64,000 bases of DNA from Candidatus Saccharibacteria bacterium UBA6664 (GTDB lineage Bacteria; Patescibacteriota; Saccharimonadia; Saccharimonadales; Saccharimonadaceae), in assembly GCA_002455275.1 (NCBI GenBank), contig DKKO01000001.1, forward strand, positions 42,799 to 106,798, read 5' to 3'. The notes beneath the pieces were generated by a model that saw nothing but the letters and a program-made list of their open reading frames with translations, had not been told where the DNA came from and did not search any database. Shown piece by piece: positions 43,137 through 52,186 of this stretch (positions are counted from its first letter, which is position 1; every line of letters begins with the position of its first letter). The translations under genes and the position numbers were made by a program.

Positions 43137-44382
43137 CTACTAGCTTCGGACGAATTGCGCTCACAAGATAGAGCGAGCCGGTAATCACTACCGGCCGCTT
43201 TTCTTGTAGGGCCGACTTCAAAGCTTCGTCTAGTGAGCTTATCGCTGCTGGGGTGAGGCCTTTTTGCTCAGCAAGTTCGGCGAATTGCCGCGCGGGGATA
43301 CTTCTTCTTCCCTTTATGTCCTGCCCCACTACAAATTCAGTACAAATCAGATGTTTAATCTGCAGCGAAACAATTTCATCGATACAAGCATCGATTTTCG
43401 TATCTGGCGCTTGCACAAGGGCGGCAATCCATACCGCATCATGAGTAAATTTTGCTGGTAGTGACGCAATCAGTGCCGCTAGCTTTTGTGCATTGTGAGC
43501 TCCGTCAAGTAGCACTGGTGTGCCTTGAATATCATAGCGCTCATACCTACCAGGGGGTGTAGCATTCATTGCTTGTTCTAATTGCTCTGGTTGCAAAACT
43601 GGTAACGCATCCCGCGCTGTAAGTTCGTCATACACTCGCACAGCCAACTGCCAATTTTGATGCTGAAATAGTGCCAATGTAGGTAACTCTTCCTTGTGAA
43701 CTTCCACGTATTCTATCTTCGTGTCTTGCTCTTCAGCGGCTGCATCGAGCGCTGCTCTCGCTCGCTCATCTTGTTCAGCACTAAAAACTCGTTGTGACTC
43801 GCCTATAATACCGGCTTTTTGCGTCGCAATTGCTTCTAGTGTTTCGCCAAGTACATTGGTATGATCAAGGCCAATTGGTGTGATAACACAGATTTTATCG
43901 GAGCGACTAACCACATTGCTCGCATCAAGCAATCCGCCCAGACCAGTCTCAATTACTGCGTAGTCTACTCGTTCTTTCGCGAACACCCAGTAGGCAAACG
44001 CCATGAGTAACTCAAAATAGGTTGGCTCCAGTTTGCTTGCGCTAACTTCATCTAGAAATGTTTCAAGATAGGTTAGAAATGTTGACTCTTCAAGCGGAAA
44101 GCCGTTAATCTGCACTCGCTCGTTTATTCCCGTAATGTGCGGTGATATGGTCAGGCCAGTGCGCTTGCCTGCCTGTTGTAGCAGGTTTCGTATGAAGTAT
44201 GAAGTACTCGTCTTGCCTGAGGTGCCTGCTATATGAATAACTGGGTACTCGTGCTGAGGATTGCCTAAAAACTCCATCAATTTAATCATTCGCTCAATGG
44301 TGTAGGTCTCGCCTCCCATTTTTGGTGGTGAATATTGTATGAGAAGCCGTTCAGCGTCAGCTAATGTAGATAGTCTTGTCAT
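43114..44382 (-). CDS. folC: Folylpolyglutamate/dihydrofolate synthase
   Basis: Mur-ligase-family enzyme: ATP loop HIAGTSGKTSTSY, PHITGINERVQING, GLGGLLDASN and GLDHTNVLGET. I choose the ATG at 44382 giving MTRLSTLAD, with TACGCT ending 10 bases before it; longer frames upstream look untranslated. Completes the folate genes near folD. Confidence 0.93.
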   Translation of the reverse strand: MTRLSTLADAERLLIQYSPPKMGGETYTIERMIKLMEFLGNPQHEYPVIHIAGTSGKTSTSYFIRNLLQQAGKRTGLTISPHITGINERVQINGFPLEESTFLTYLETFLDEVSASKLEPTYFELLMAFAYWVFAKERVDYAVIETGLGGLLDASNVVSRSDKICVITPIGLDHTNVLGETLEAIATQKAGIIGESQRVFSAEQDERARAALDAAAEEQDTKIEYVEVHKEELPTLALFQHQNWQLAVRVYDELTARDALPVLQPEQLEQAMNATPPGRYERYDIQGTPVLLDGAHNAQKLAALIASLPAKFTHDAVWIAALVQAPDTKIDACIDEIVSLQIKHLICTEFVVGQDIKGRRSIPARQFAELAEQKGLTPAAISSLDEALKSALQEKRPVVITGSLYLVSAIRPKLVAMTQTKS

Positions 44383-44406
44383 TACTGTTATTAGCGTACC
44401 ATACCT

Positions 44407-44448
44407 ATACATTACTAGCTCCGGCATGCACCGGAGCTAGTAATGTAT
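44407..44448. terminator. 18-bp perfect hairpin between folC and the 170-residue gene
   Basis: Arms ATACATTACTAGCTCCGG and its exact complement around CATGCA. The T-run is on the plus side, yet the gene to be terminated is on minus, so its role is not certain. The spacer is itself palindromic. Confidence 0.55.
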
Positions 44449-44460
44449 TTTATCTATGCT

Positions 44461-44973
44461 CTACTTTGCGAAGTGACTTCGTACTTGGAACAGGATGTAC
44501 CAAGAAATAACCGCACCCAGCGCAGTGCCTAATAGGCTGCCAAAGCCATAGTACGGCAACATGAGGTACACGACGCCAGTGACTACAGAAACATAGCTAC
44601 TATAAAGTAGTAGGTTCCAGCCTGACTTTTTGTGAACTTTTAGCTTTTGAAATGCCATAAGAAGCAAAACTGCTTGCACAAGCATAGCTGCGAATACGAC
44701 ATACCAGAAAACGCCTAGGTCTTGTGAATACGTGTTTACGCCGTATACTTGGCTGAGTCCGTTAAGGAATTGACTTGCTGTGTGACCTAGCTGCCAGAAA
44801 CTCCATGCACCCCACAAACTTACAACCCCGCCAATCAATGCTAGCCACCAGCTGTTGTCGGCAAGCCATTTTTTTGCACCGTCAGGTAGCTGAACTGGGA
44901 ATTTTTTGTTGAGATTTTCGTCGAGCCACTTCTCTAGCGCCATCGGCTGAGAATCATACTTTACTTCACTCAT
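44461..44973 (-). CDS. Four-helix membrane protein, unknown
   Basis: 170 residues, soluble N-terminus (about 1-50), then four hydrophobic helices (about 53-70, 95-118, 123-142, 146-163). No family recognised. AAGGAGG lies seven bases before the ATG at 44973; the longer frame upstream is not needed. Confidence 0.75.
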   Translation of the reverse strand: MSEVKYDSQPMALEKWLDENLNKKFPVQLPDGAKKWLADNSWWLALIGGVVSLWGAWSFWQLGHTASQFLNGLSQVYGVNTYSQDLGVFWYVVFAAMLVQAVLLLMAFQKLKVHKKSGWNLLLYSSYVSVVTGVVYLMLPYYGFGSLLGTALGAVISWYILFQVRSHFAK

Positions 44974-45053
44974 AACACGTCCTCCTTGGTTACTACCTAT
45001 GATAGTACGCTGTGGCGACAGGTTTGTAAATATTCTACCGTCAACCCACCCTC

Positions 45054-45082
45054 TGGACATTTTCGCCCCTGTTTGGTATAGT
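45054..45082 (+). promoter_or_regulatory. Promoter of tRNA-Lys
   Basis: TGGACA (45054-45059), 17-base spacer, TATAGT (45077-45082), about 14 bases before the tRNA. Confidence 0.65.
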
Positions 45083-45096
45083 TTTTAGAGTATTTT

Positions 45097-45173
45097 GGGC
45101 CAGTAGCTCAGCTGGTTAGAGCACCTGCCTCTTAAGCAGGGTGTCGAGGGTTCAAGCCCCTCCTGGCCCTCCA
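45097..45173 (+). tRNA. tRNA-Lys (CTT)
   Basis: Acceptor GGGCCAG/CTGGCCC, anticodon stem CCTGC/GCAGG with loop CTCTTAA (anticodon CTT), T-loop GGTTCAAGCC and encoded CCA. Confidence 0.95.
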
Positions 45174-45183
45174 TATAATAATG

Positions 45184-45206
45184 ATCTGCTTTATGCAGAC
45201 ATTTTT
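45184..45206 (+). terminator. Terminator after tRNA-Lys
   Basis: TCTGC/GCAGA around TTTAT, then ATTTTTTAT. Confidence 0.75.
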
Positions 45207-45211
45207 TATAT

Positions 45212-46777
45212 TTAAAGCTGGTCTTTTTTGGCGCTAATGAAGGCGCCCCATTGGCGAATCAATCGAAGTACGGTTTTCAGCGGCAACTCAATCAACATGT
45301 CGAGCGCTAGCGCAACAATGTTTACCCGTGAGTACTTATCACTAATGTAGCGACCAACTACCACGAATGGCATGTACAAAAAGTCGCGAACAATCGTGAC
45401 GCCGTTTTGGTAAGTGTCAATCGACTCCATCTCTCGAATTAATCGACTGAGCCTGAAGCCCAGGAAGCTAGCAGCAGACAAGAATACAAAGAATACGGCT
45501 AAGTGCAGCAGCTCAAACTGGAAGAACTGCCACAACACCCAAGCAACCGTGCCAAACACGGCAACAAAAAGTGCTCCATATACAATGTTGTAGCCCGCAC
45601 CAAACTTCTGGCTCGCTCGACGCTCAAGATGTCGACTCGTGCCTGTATCGTATAGCATCATCTCAGCTTGCTCAACCAAACGCTTAGTATTGGCTGGCCC
45701 GGGGAGCATAAGGGTAGCACGAAGCAAAATCATATAGAGTGGCGGGAAGAATAGATTAATGATAAGTGGAGTGAAAATAATCGCATCGTGAATAAAGTAA
45801 TCGTACGGCACCTCAATTGCGATACCGATTATTACCTTTGTAATAATAAGGAACACTACGCTTCGAATAATACCGTGATTGACTCGAGAGTTTATTGCCT
45901 CATAGTCTTCATTGACTTGTTTTTCGAATAGCGTTAAAAACTGGTCTTTATTTGGCAACACTTCACTAAGTGTCGGATCATTATCGACCATGTGACGAAG
46001 CACACGCAGCGGTGCACCTCGACGGTCTACGATTCGAAATAGTTTTTCGGTGGTCGACGAATCGAGCAGTGCGTCGATGTGTCGGTTTGTTTCTACAAAA
46101 GGCTCTAGGTGATCGGGTGATTGCTGGTACCGTTTCAGAAGGCCTAGTCTTACCACTGCGTCATCCGATTTTAGCAAGGCACGATGAATTGCCACATACA
46201 GGGCCGTCTCCACCTCTTTTGGTTTGGTTTTAAATATCTGAGAAAAATCGAGCGTTGATAGAAAATGGCTATGGGCAAATTGGGTAAATGCCTGCAAATG
46301 TCCTGTGTCATGCAGCAACCACTCGGCTTCAACCGCTAATAGTTCAATTGTCCATTGCTCTACCTGCTGATACGAAACGGTGCGTCGCTTCGTAAGCGTC
46401 AGGTAGGCTTCGTAGTATTGCATCGCAAACTCGCTTATTGTCGCGACGGTTTGCTCAGTGATGCTGTCGTTGGCAATATAACCTGCTTGCGTTAGCTCAA
46501 CAATAAGCTCGTCGCCACTTGATGCGATTCGCTTTTTGTCACGTAGCAAAAATATTCTTTTATAGAATCGTCGAATAGCGCGTTGCAAAAGCAGGTGCTC
46601 TTCGGTGTACTCGGCGGCATTTCGAAGCTGTTCGTAAGCAGCGGTAATAGCAGCACCCGCGCCAACCACGTGAACCGTTTGCTGATGCGTACGTTCAGAT
46701 GCGCGGTGGTTTTGTTGGGCATACGCTGCCCGCAGTGACGAGGCAAGCTGATTTGCCATAGGTATATCGTTTTTCAT
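45212..46777 (-). CDS. Large conserved-type membrane protein, unknown
   Basis: About 522 residues. A helical soluble half of about 290 residues is followed by four membrane helices (two around an IIRSVVFLIITKVIIGI stretch and its successor, two around GALFVAVFGTVAWVLW and its successor) and a basic C-terminus. No catalytic motif. Start is the ATG at 46777 or 46759; the longer frame would run into tRNA-Arg. Function unknown. Confidence 0.75.
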   Translation of the reverse strand: MKNDIPMANQLASSLRAAYAQQNHRASERTHQQTVHVVGAGAAITAAYEQLRNAAEYTEEHLLLQRAIRRFYKRIFLLRDKKRIASSGDELIVELTQAGYIANDSITEQTVATISEFAMQYYEAYLTLTKRRTVSYQQVEQWTIELLAVEAEWLLHDTGHLQAFTQFAHSHFLSTLDFSQIFKTKPKEVETALYVAIHRALLKSDDAVVRLGLLKRYQQSPDHLEPFVETNRHIDALLDSSTTEKLFRIVDRRGAPLRVLRHMVDNDPTLSEVLPNKDQFLTLFEKQVNEDYEAINSRVNHGIIRSVVFLIITKVIIGIAIEVPYDYFIHDAIIFTPLIINLFFPPLYMILLRATLMLPGPANTKRLVEQAEMMLYDTGTSRHLERRASQKFGAGYNIVYGALFVAVFGTVAWVLWQFFQFELLHLAVFFVFLSAASFLGFRLSRLIREMESIDTYQNGVTIVRDFLYMPFVVVGRYISDKYSRVNIVALALDMLIELPLKTVLRLIRQWGAFISAKKDQL

Positions 46778-46789
46778 ACTCAAAAAAAA

Positions 46790-46865
46790 TGGTACACCCG
46801 GTACGATTCGAACGTACGACACCTGGTTCCGAAGACCAGTGCTCTATCCACTGAGCTACGGGTGC
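46790..46865 (-). tRNA. tRNA-Arg (TCG)
   Basis: Acceptor GCACCCG/CGGGTGT, anticodon stem CTGGT/ACCAG with loop CTTCGGA (anticodon TCG), T-arm with TTCGAAT and encoded CCA. It reads CGA, used freely in these genes. A TATAAT lies at 46891-46896, back to back with the murB promoter. Confidence 0.93.
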
Positions 46866-46930
46866 GTAAATTTTGCAAAATACAGAGGTAATTATAGCAC
46901 GTTTTAGCGCAGTTGCGCTATACTCGTGCT

Positions 46931-47950
46931 ATGGAAGTGCACACCAATATTCCTTTAAAGAACTATGTGACTATGCATCTGGGTGGACCAGCCCGCTTCA
47001 TGACTGATGTATCCACCCCTGAAGAATTGAAGCAAGCCTGTGATAACGCGATAACAAGAGGTGTTGCCCTGTTTATTTTGGGGGGTGGCAGCAACACGAT
47101 TGTTCACGATGAAGGCTTCAATGGCCTGGTTATTCGCAACCGTATCCTTGGCTTCGAAGTGCTCGAAAAAACTCCTGCAAATACCACCGTACGAATCGGT
47201 GCTGGTGAAGATTGGGATAAGGTAGTGCAACGAACGGTTGAAATGAATTTGACCGGCATAGAAGCGATGTCGGGTATTCCAGGTACCGCTGGAGCCGCTC
47301 CGGTACAAAACATTGGCGCCTACGGCCAAGAACTCGCTGATACATTCGTTGAACTTCAAGCATACGACATTGAGCAACAAACAATGGTTACCTTAAACGC
47401 AAATGACTGTGGCTTTTCCTACCGAGACAGTATTTTTAGAAATGAAAGCCAAGGCAGGTACGCGATTGTTTCCGTTACCCTGCGGCTATACTCTGAAGCC
47501 CCGAAACCCCCGTTTTACGCAGCTGTTCAAGAATATTTTGATACTCATGGCATCACCCTTTATACGCCGCAGGTAATTCGCGATGCAGTACTGGCTATTC
47601 GTGCCGACAAATTACCCGACCCCAAACAACGACCAAACACCGGTTCGTTCTTCAAAAACGCAATCATAGAACAATGGCAACTTGATGAACTTCGTAAAAC
47701 CTGGCCGAGCATGCCCGCCTATGATTTAGGTGAAAAACGGTTTAAAGTACCGACCGGATGGTTGATTGAACAAACCGGTCTAAAAGGAACGCTTCACCAC
47801 GGCATTCGTATTCACGATAAAAACGCCCTGGTGCTTATCAACGAATCTGCTTCGAGTTATCAGGATCTCTCAAGCGCACGCGAGGTAGTTGTTGGCGCCG
47901 TAAGGGATACGTTTCGTATTACTATCGAGCAAGAACCGCTCGAATTATAA
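46931..47950 (+). CDS. murB: UDP-N-acetylenolpyruvoylglucosamine reductase
   Basis: Second step of UDP-MurNAc synthesis, after MurA. FAD motif LGGGSNTIV, GIPGTAGAAPVQNIGAYG, catalytic Ser in NTGSFFKN and terminal Glu in LINESASS. TATACT (46919-46924) ends six bases before the ATG at 46931, fixing this start over an ATG six codons upstream and indicating a leaderless mRNA. An HTH-MurA fusion lies 6 kb downstream. Confidence 0.96.
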   Translation: MEVHTNIPLKNYVTMHLGGPARFMTDVSTPEELKQACDNAITRGVALFILGGGSNTIVHDEGFNGLVIRNRILGFEVLEKTPANTTVRIGAGEDWDKVVQRTVEMNLTGIEAMSGIPGTAGAAPVQNIGAYGQELADTFVELQAYDIEQQTMVTLNANDCGFSYRDSIFRNESQGRYAIVSVTLRLYSEAPKPPFYAAVQEYFDTHGITLYTPQVIRDAVLAIRADKLPDPKQRPNTGSFFKNAIIEQWQLDELRKTWPSMPAYDLGEKRFKVPTGWLIEQTGLKGTLHHGIRIHDKNALVLINESASSYQDLSSAREVVVGAVRDTFRITIEQEPLEL

Positions 47951-48004
47951 GCTGTTTGCTCCGTAGTGATTTGCGCTATAATAAGCGTAAGAGGAATTTT
48001 ACAC

Positions 48005-48502
48005 GTGGGAAAACCAAATCGAGCGAATGCTCACGGCTATACGTTAATTGAGGTACTAACCGTGATAATGGTACTTGCTATCATTATTGGTTCAGGCTGG
48101 GCGCTAAGCACTGGATACGTCACTTACTTACAGAAAGCTCGGGATACCGAGCGTCAAAGCGACGTGGAAGGCCTAGCGCGGTATTTCGAGCAGTATTACC
48201 GGGTAAACGCATCAGTCAGTGGCCCCACCTACCCTACAACCACCCAAGTTAACTCATCTCTTACAAGTCTTATCGACCCTTCAGATATATCGATTACTCG
48301 CGCGCCCGATCAGTCTTCAAATAGCGTGTCTGTAGCCGCTGACACCAACGCAGCTCGGCCCTCGTTCGACCAATATATTTACCAGCCCATCACTTCCGCT
48401 GGCGCCATCTGCTCTGCTGCCCCCTGTGTACGTTTCGTTTTTTACTACCGATCCGAAACTACCGGTGATGTTGTAACCGTTGAAAGTAGGCGACAGCAAT
48501 GA
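48005..48502 (+). CDS. Type IV prepilin-like protein (first of pilin operon)
   Basis: GTG start after GAGGAA; short basic leader, cleavage site HG/YTLIEVL with Glu5, a hydrophobic helix (about 14-35) and a globular head with one disulfide candidate (ICSAAPC). TATAAT at 47977-47982. Overlaps the next pilin gene by four bases. Confidence 0.85.
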   Translation: MGKPNRANAHGYTLIEVLTVIMVLAIIIGSGWALSTGYVTYLQKARDTERQSDVEGLARYFEQYYRVNASVSGPTYPTTTQVNSSLTSLIDPSDISITRAPDQSSNSVSVAADTNAARPSFDQYIYQPITSAGAICSAAPCVRFVFYYRSETTGDVVTVESRRQQ

Positions 48503-48915
48503 GGCAATCCGAATCTGGCTTTAGCTTGATTGAGCTTTTAGCGACTATTGTTGTATCAGTAATATTCCTTGTATCCGCTTATCAATTGGTAGGTGCGATC
48601 ACCAGTCTATCCGTAACCGCGTCTCAGGTGAGTATTGCTGACGATTTAGCATACGCGAACATGCGTCAGTACGCAAACGGCAATAGCCCAATCTGGTTTA
48701 CCTGTGACCCCGCCAACCCAACGACGTTCGTAACTTTACTATCTAGTTCATCAGATGTTAGTCGATTGCCAAGCCCCGTAAGCCAAGTTGTTCGTGCTAA
48801 TGCACCATATGGCTGTTCGGGAACTGCGAGCGGCATGCCGATTTATGTTGAATCGTATGTAACGTTTGGCCCTAACTCTAGAAAGGTAATACATGGTACA
48901 TACGTTACCTACTAG
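48499..48915 (+). CDS. Type IV prepilin-like protein
   Basis: 138 residues; leader ending SG/FSLIELL with Glu5, a hydrophobic helix and a small head with a Cys pair (FTCDP and YGCSG). Coupled to the first pilin by ATGA; its end overlaps the next gene by 23 bases. Probably a minor pilin. Confidence 0.85.
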   Translation: MRQSESGFSLIELLATIVVSVIFLVSAYQLVGAITSLSVTASQVSIADDLAYANMRQYANGNSPIWFTCDPANPTTFVTLLSSSSDVSRLPSPVSQVVRANAPYGCSGTASGMPIYVESYVTFGPNSRKVIHGTYVTY

Positions 48916-49708
48916 TCGCCAGCTGTCTTTCGGTGTAACCATCATTGAACTAACGGTGGTTATTACTATTCTGCCAATTATTATTGCTTTGTTCATTTAT
49001 GCGGTATTTGCAAGTGTTAACGCTTCGACAAAAAGCAAAGCCCAGCTCGAGCTCGACACTGGAGTGCGCGATGCTATGAATGTAATTGAGCGTGATGTCC
49101 GTTATAGCGTCGCTTTCGATAAAACCGTCCCAGCCGAATATTCAGACCCTTATGGCCCGAACAATGCTGGCACGAATGGTGCCGAAGCCTGGAACTTTAC
49201 CGGCGTTCCTGCTGCATCGTCTGACCGAATTTTGATATTGTCAGTACCCGCTACTACTCAAGCTGGCGTATCAAATGCCCGTGAACCAGTGTACGTGGAT
49301 GGTTCATACAATTGCACCACCGAAAGAACCTACAACCCCGAGCATACATACATTGCAATTTATTTTATTAGGGGCGGTACTCTCTATCGACGTATCTTAA
49401 CAGATACCACAACTACCGTTTGCAACGGACCGCAAAACCAAAAACAATCATGCCCGGCAGATATTTATCCATGGAACGTCATATGCGAGGCTAAGGATGA
49501 AGTCATTGCCACAAATGTATCTAGTTTCTCTGTGGATTACTACGTAAATCAGGTAGCAACACCCATTAGCAACGTGTATACCTCTTCTGACCCCGACATA
49601 TTAAACACCGCTGACGACGCAGAAGTCACACTTACTCTGAGCAGGCAATTTGCCGGTGAAACCATATCGGGCTCATCAACTCTACGCATAGCAAAGGTAA
49701 ATAAATGA
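48893..49708 (+). CDS. Type IV prepilin-like minor pilin (PilW/GspJ-like)
   Basis: 271 residues; leader ends FG/VTIIELT with Glu5 but Val at +1, an uncommon first residue. A long helix with conserved RDAMNVIERDVRYS is followed by a beta-rich head, resembling PilW/GspJ minor pilins. Overlaps the RCC1 pilin gene by four bases. Confidence 0.8.
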   Translation: MVHTLPTSRQLSFGVTIIELTVVITILPIIIALFIYAVFASVNASTKSKAQLELDTGVRDAMNVIERDVRYSVAFDKTVPAEYSDPYGPNNAGTNGAEAWNFTGVPAASSDRILILSVPATTQAGVSNAREPVYVDGSYNCTTERTYNPEHTYIAIYFIRGGTLYRRILTDTTTTVCNGPQNQKQSCPADIYPWNVICEAKDEVIATNVSSFSVDYYVNQVATPISNVYTSSDPDILNTADDAEVTLTLSRQFAGETISGSSTLRIAKVNK

Positions 49709-51528
49709 TTCGCAACAACTCATCAAGCACTGGTTTTACTCTCTCTATCGTATTAATCCTATCTACCGCTCTAATGATTCTTGCTGTCGCTCTACTCCAG
49801 ACAGTATCGATAACTCGAAAGGATAACGTGCAGCAATACTACTCGAAAATGGCCGAAGAAGCTGCTGAAGCCGGCGCTGCTTACGCACAATCTTGTCTAG
49901 AGTTAAGTGGCCACTTACAAACCTGGGGTCCTGCTGCGTCTGGTGGAGCAAAACCAGACCTACTACCTTCGAGTGATTGTGATGGCACCGCCAACGCCTT
50001 CCCGTCAAAGGCCTACGTGTATACAGACAATTACATTCAGACCCGTTTCGTCGTAAGTGATCTTGAAGAATCAGAACAAAACAGTGCGGTAATATCCGTT
50101 ACTGGCTATACCGAGGTGAAGCAATACGGTACCAGTACTGTAGTAAAAACATACACTCACGTGATTAAGAAAACGATTGTCTGGACACCAGATCTAGCGG
50201 CTCAGCGTTCGACCAGCGGTCAGCTGCGTACCTGTGCATTACTTGCGATTGATGCCTACTGCTGGGGTGATAATGCAAGTGGAAAACTTGGTAATGGTTC
50301 TACGACTGATAGTCTTGTACCAGTGAAGGTCTCCCGACTCACCTATCCGGGTGGAATCGGCGATAAAAGCATTCTCGATATTGAAGCTGGAGCTACGTTT
50401 ACTTGCGTCATCATTGATACCGGTGAAGTGTACTGCTGGGGCGATAACGCATACGGACAGCTCGGCACAGGAAATACGACTGATAGCTACACACCAACAA
50501 AGGTAGATGGTGGTGGTGTACTAGATGGCAAAGTTGTTACTCAGATAGCTCTAAGCGCCTACACGGCGTGCGCCCTGATTGACGATGGTGACCTTTACTG
50601 CTGGGGACGCAACAGCGTGGGTCAAGTAGGCAATAACTCTACTACTAACCGAACAAGCCCTGTTCGCGTGGGCGGGTCTGGACATGCCGGCACGGGTGCG
50701 CTGGCTGGTATTGATGTCGCTAGCTTAGCTAATAGTAGCGGGGCCTTCAACAGTCATACATGTGCTGTAGGTGTAAATGAACTAGCCTATTGCTGGGGAA
50801 GTAATGTGAATGGAGAAATTGGTACAGGTGCTACCACGTCGAGCTACCTCGTACCGACCGCCGTGAATACTGGCGCAAGCAGTGCCTTAAATGGCAAAAA
50901 AGTTATCAGTATCCAAGGCGACGGAACCCCAGCCGATGATGTTGGCGACTCAGGAGCCAATATCGATGGTGACGCCCATACCTGTGCACTTGCCTACACC
51001 ACTACCGTAGCAGATGCTAAACCATATTGCTGGGGAAGTAACCGGCTAGGGCAACTGGGTAACAACGGCACCTGGGCAAGTGGTAGCGGAACTATGACAG
51101 CGCGCTGTACGAAGTGGAACTATTGTTACCCGCAAGCGGTTACCGTTAGCGGTGTCCTCGCCAGCAAAACTATTACCGAAATAGCAGCAAACGACGAAGG
51201 TGGCTGTGTAGTCGCCTACCCCAACTCCGGCACCCTAGTCGACAGAAGTGTATACTGCTGGGGAAGCGGTAATGTTCGTGGTGATGGATCTAGCGCTAAC
51301 ACAAAAGTCCCTGTCACTGTTGTTGATGTGCTCGGTCTATTCGCAACCAATACCGTCGACAACGTAGTAGGTGGAGCACGACGTTTCTGCGCACGTACAC
51401 TGGGCAGGGCCTTCTGTTGGGGTACGAATGGCATTGGACAGATTGGTGATGGCACCACTGTTACGCCGAGGCGTCAACCTACAGAGTCTCTCTATTTGCG
51501 GCCGCAGAATAACGTATACATTTTCTAG
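49705..51528 (+). CDS. Pilin fused to RCC1-like beta-propeller (probable tip adhesin)
   Basis: 607 residues. The N-terminus has a class III-like signal TG/FTLSIVLILS with no Glu at position 5, as in GspK-type tip pseudopilins. A PilX-like helix with KMAEEAAEAGAAYAQ follows. From about 165 to 600 there are about seven RCC1-type repeats, each with a YCWG-type motif (YCWGDNASGKLGNGS, YCWGDNAYGQLGTGN, YCWGRNSVGQVGNNS) and a partner Cys, likely forming a disulfide-stapled seven-blade propeller. Last gene of the pilin operon; likely the pilus-tip binder. Confidence 0.85.
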   Translation: MIRNNSSSTGFTLSIVLILSTALMILAVALLQTVSITRKDNVQQYYSKMAEEAAEAGAAYAQSCLELSGHLQTWGPAASGGAKPDLLPSSDCDGTANAFPSKAYVYTDNYIQTRFVVSDLEESEQNSAVISVTGYTEVKQYGTSTVVKTYTHVIKKTIVWTPDLAAQRSTSGQLRTCALLAIDAYCWGDNASGKLGNGSTTDSLVPVKVSRLTYPGGIGDKSILDIEAGATFTCVIIDTGEVYCWGDNAYGQLGTGNTTDSYTPTKVDGGGVLDGKVVTQIALSAYTACALIDDGDLYCWGRNSVGQVGNNSTTNRTSPVRVGGSGHAGTGALAGIDVASLANSSGAFNSHTCAVGVNELAYCWGSNVNGEIGTGATTSSYLVPTAVNTGASSALNGKKVISIQGDGTPADDVGDSGANIDGDAHTCALAYTTTVADAKPYCWGSNRLGQLGNNGTWASGSGTMTARCTKWNYCYPQAVTVSGVLASKTITEIAANDEGGCVVAYPNSGTLVDRSVYCWGSGNVRGDGSSANTKVPVTVVDVLGLFATNTVDNVVGGARRFCARTLGRAFCWGTNGIGQIGDGTTVTPRRQPTESLYLRPQNNVYIF

Positions 51529-51540
51529 TTCACAAACCCC

Positions 51541-51569
51541 TTGTGCTTATACTCATCATGATGTATTAT
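51541..51569 (+). promoter_or_regulatory. Promoter of the major pilin
   Basis: TTGTGC (51541-51546), 17-base spacer, TATTAT (51564-51569), with GGGGG before the ATG at 51607. Confidence 0.55.
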
Positions 51570-51606
51570 CAGCTTATAAGATTAGTAACATTTAGGGGGC
51601 ACTAGA

Positions 51607-52128
51607 ATGACTCTTACAAATATCAACAAAAGAAGCGACCGTGGTTTCACCATCATCGAGCTCCTTATCGTGATTGTGGTTATCGCCATCTTGGCAGCCA
51701 TTACGATTGTAGCTTACAACGGTATCCAGAACCGCGCGAAGACCACTAGTGGTAATTCACTCGCTGCAAACATCTCAAAGAAGATTGAGGCCTGGAACAC
51801 TGTTAACTCAGCCTACCCAACCTACTGTCAGCTCGTAACCAACTCACTATCACCTACTGGTGCAGCACCTACCGCTGGTACAGCTGGTGCCGGTACCTGT
51901 GCAGCTGGTGGTTCAACCGCTGGTAGTGAAACCAAGCTTGACCAAGTTAATTCGATTGCACCTGCTACTAATGCTACTACTAGCGCTCAAAGCGGTACAG
52001 TAGCAAACGGTGGTACAGTAGTAACTCTGCACAACTGTTCAGCTACACTCGGCTACAACATATGGTACTGGGACTACTCAGCAAGCACTCCTGCTGCTGT
52101 GAAGGTAACCGTTGGTACTGGTTGTTAG
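51607..52128 (+). CDS. Major type IV pilin-like protein
   Basis: 173 residues: leader ending DRG/FTIIELLIV with Glu5, the classic N-terminal helix (about 13-40) and a small head rich in A, G, T and S with four cysteines, two at the end (HNC...TGC) as in a D-region loop. Own promoter and strong terminator suggest high expression as the main fibre subunit. Assembly ATPase, prepilin peptidase and platform genes are not in this window. Confidence 0.92.
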   Translation: MTLTNINKRSDRGFTIIELLIVIVVIAILAAITIVAYNGIQNRAKTTSGNSLAANISKKIEAWNTVNSAYPTYCQLVTNSLSPTGAAPTAGTAGAGTCAAGGSTAGSETKLDQVNSIAPATNATTSAQSGTVANGGTVVTLHNCSATLGYNIWYWDYSASTPAAVKVTVGTGC

Positions 52129-52144
52129 TACTTCGAACTACCAA

Positions 52145-52175
52145 ATACTCCCGGGTTTACCGGGAGTATTTTTTT
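52145..52175 (+). terminator. Terminator of the major pilin
   Basis: ATACTCCCGG/CCGGGAGTAT with a five-base loop, then a run of T. Confidence 0.92.
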
Positions 52176-52186
52176 GTCCCTACATT

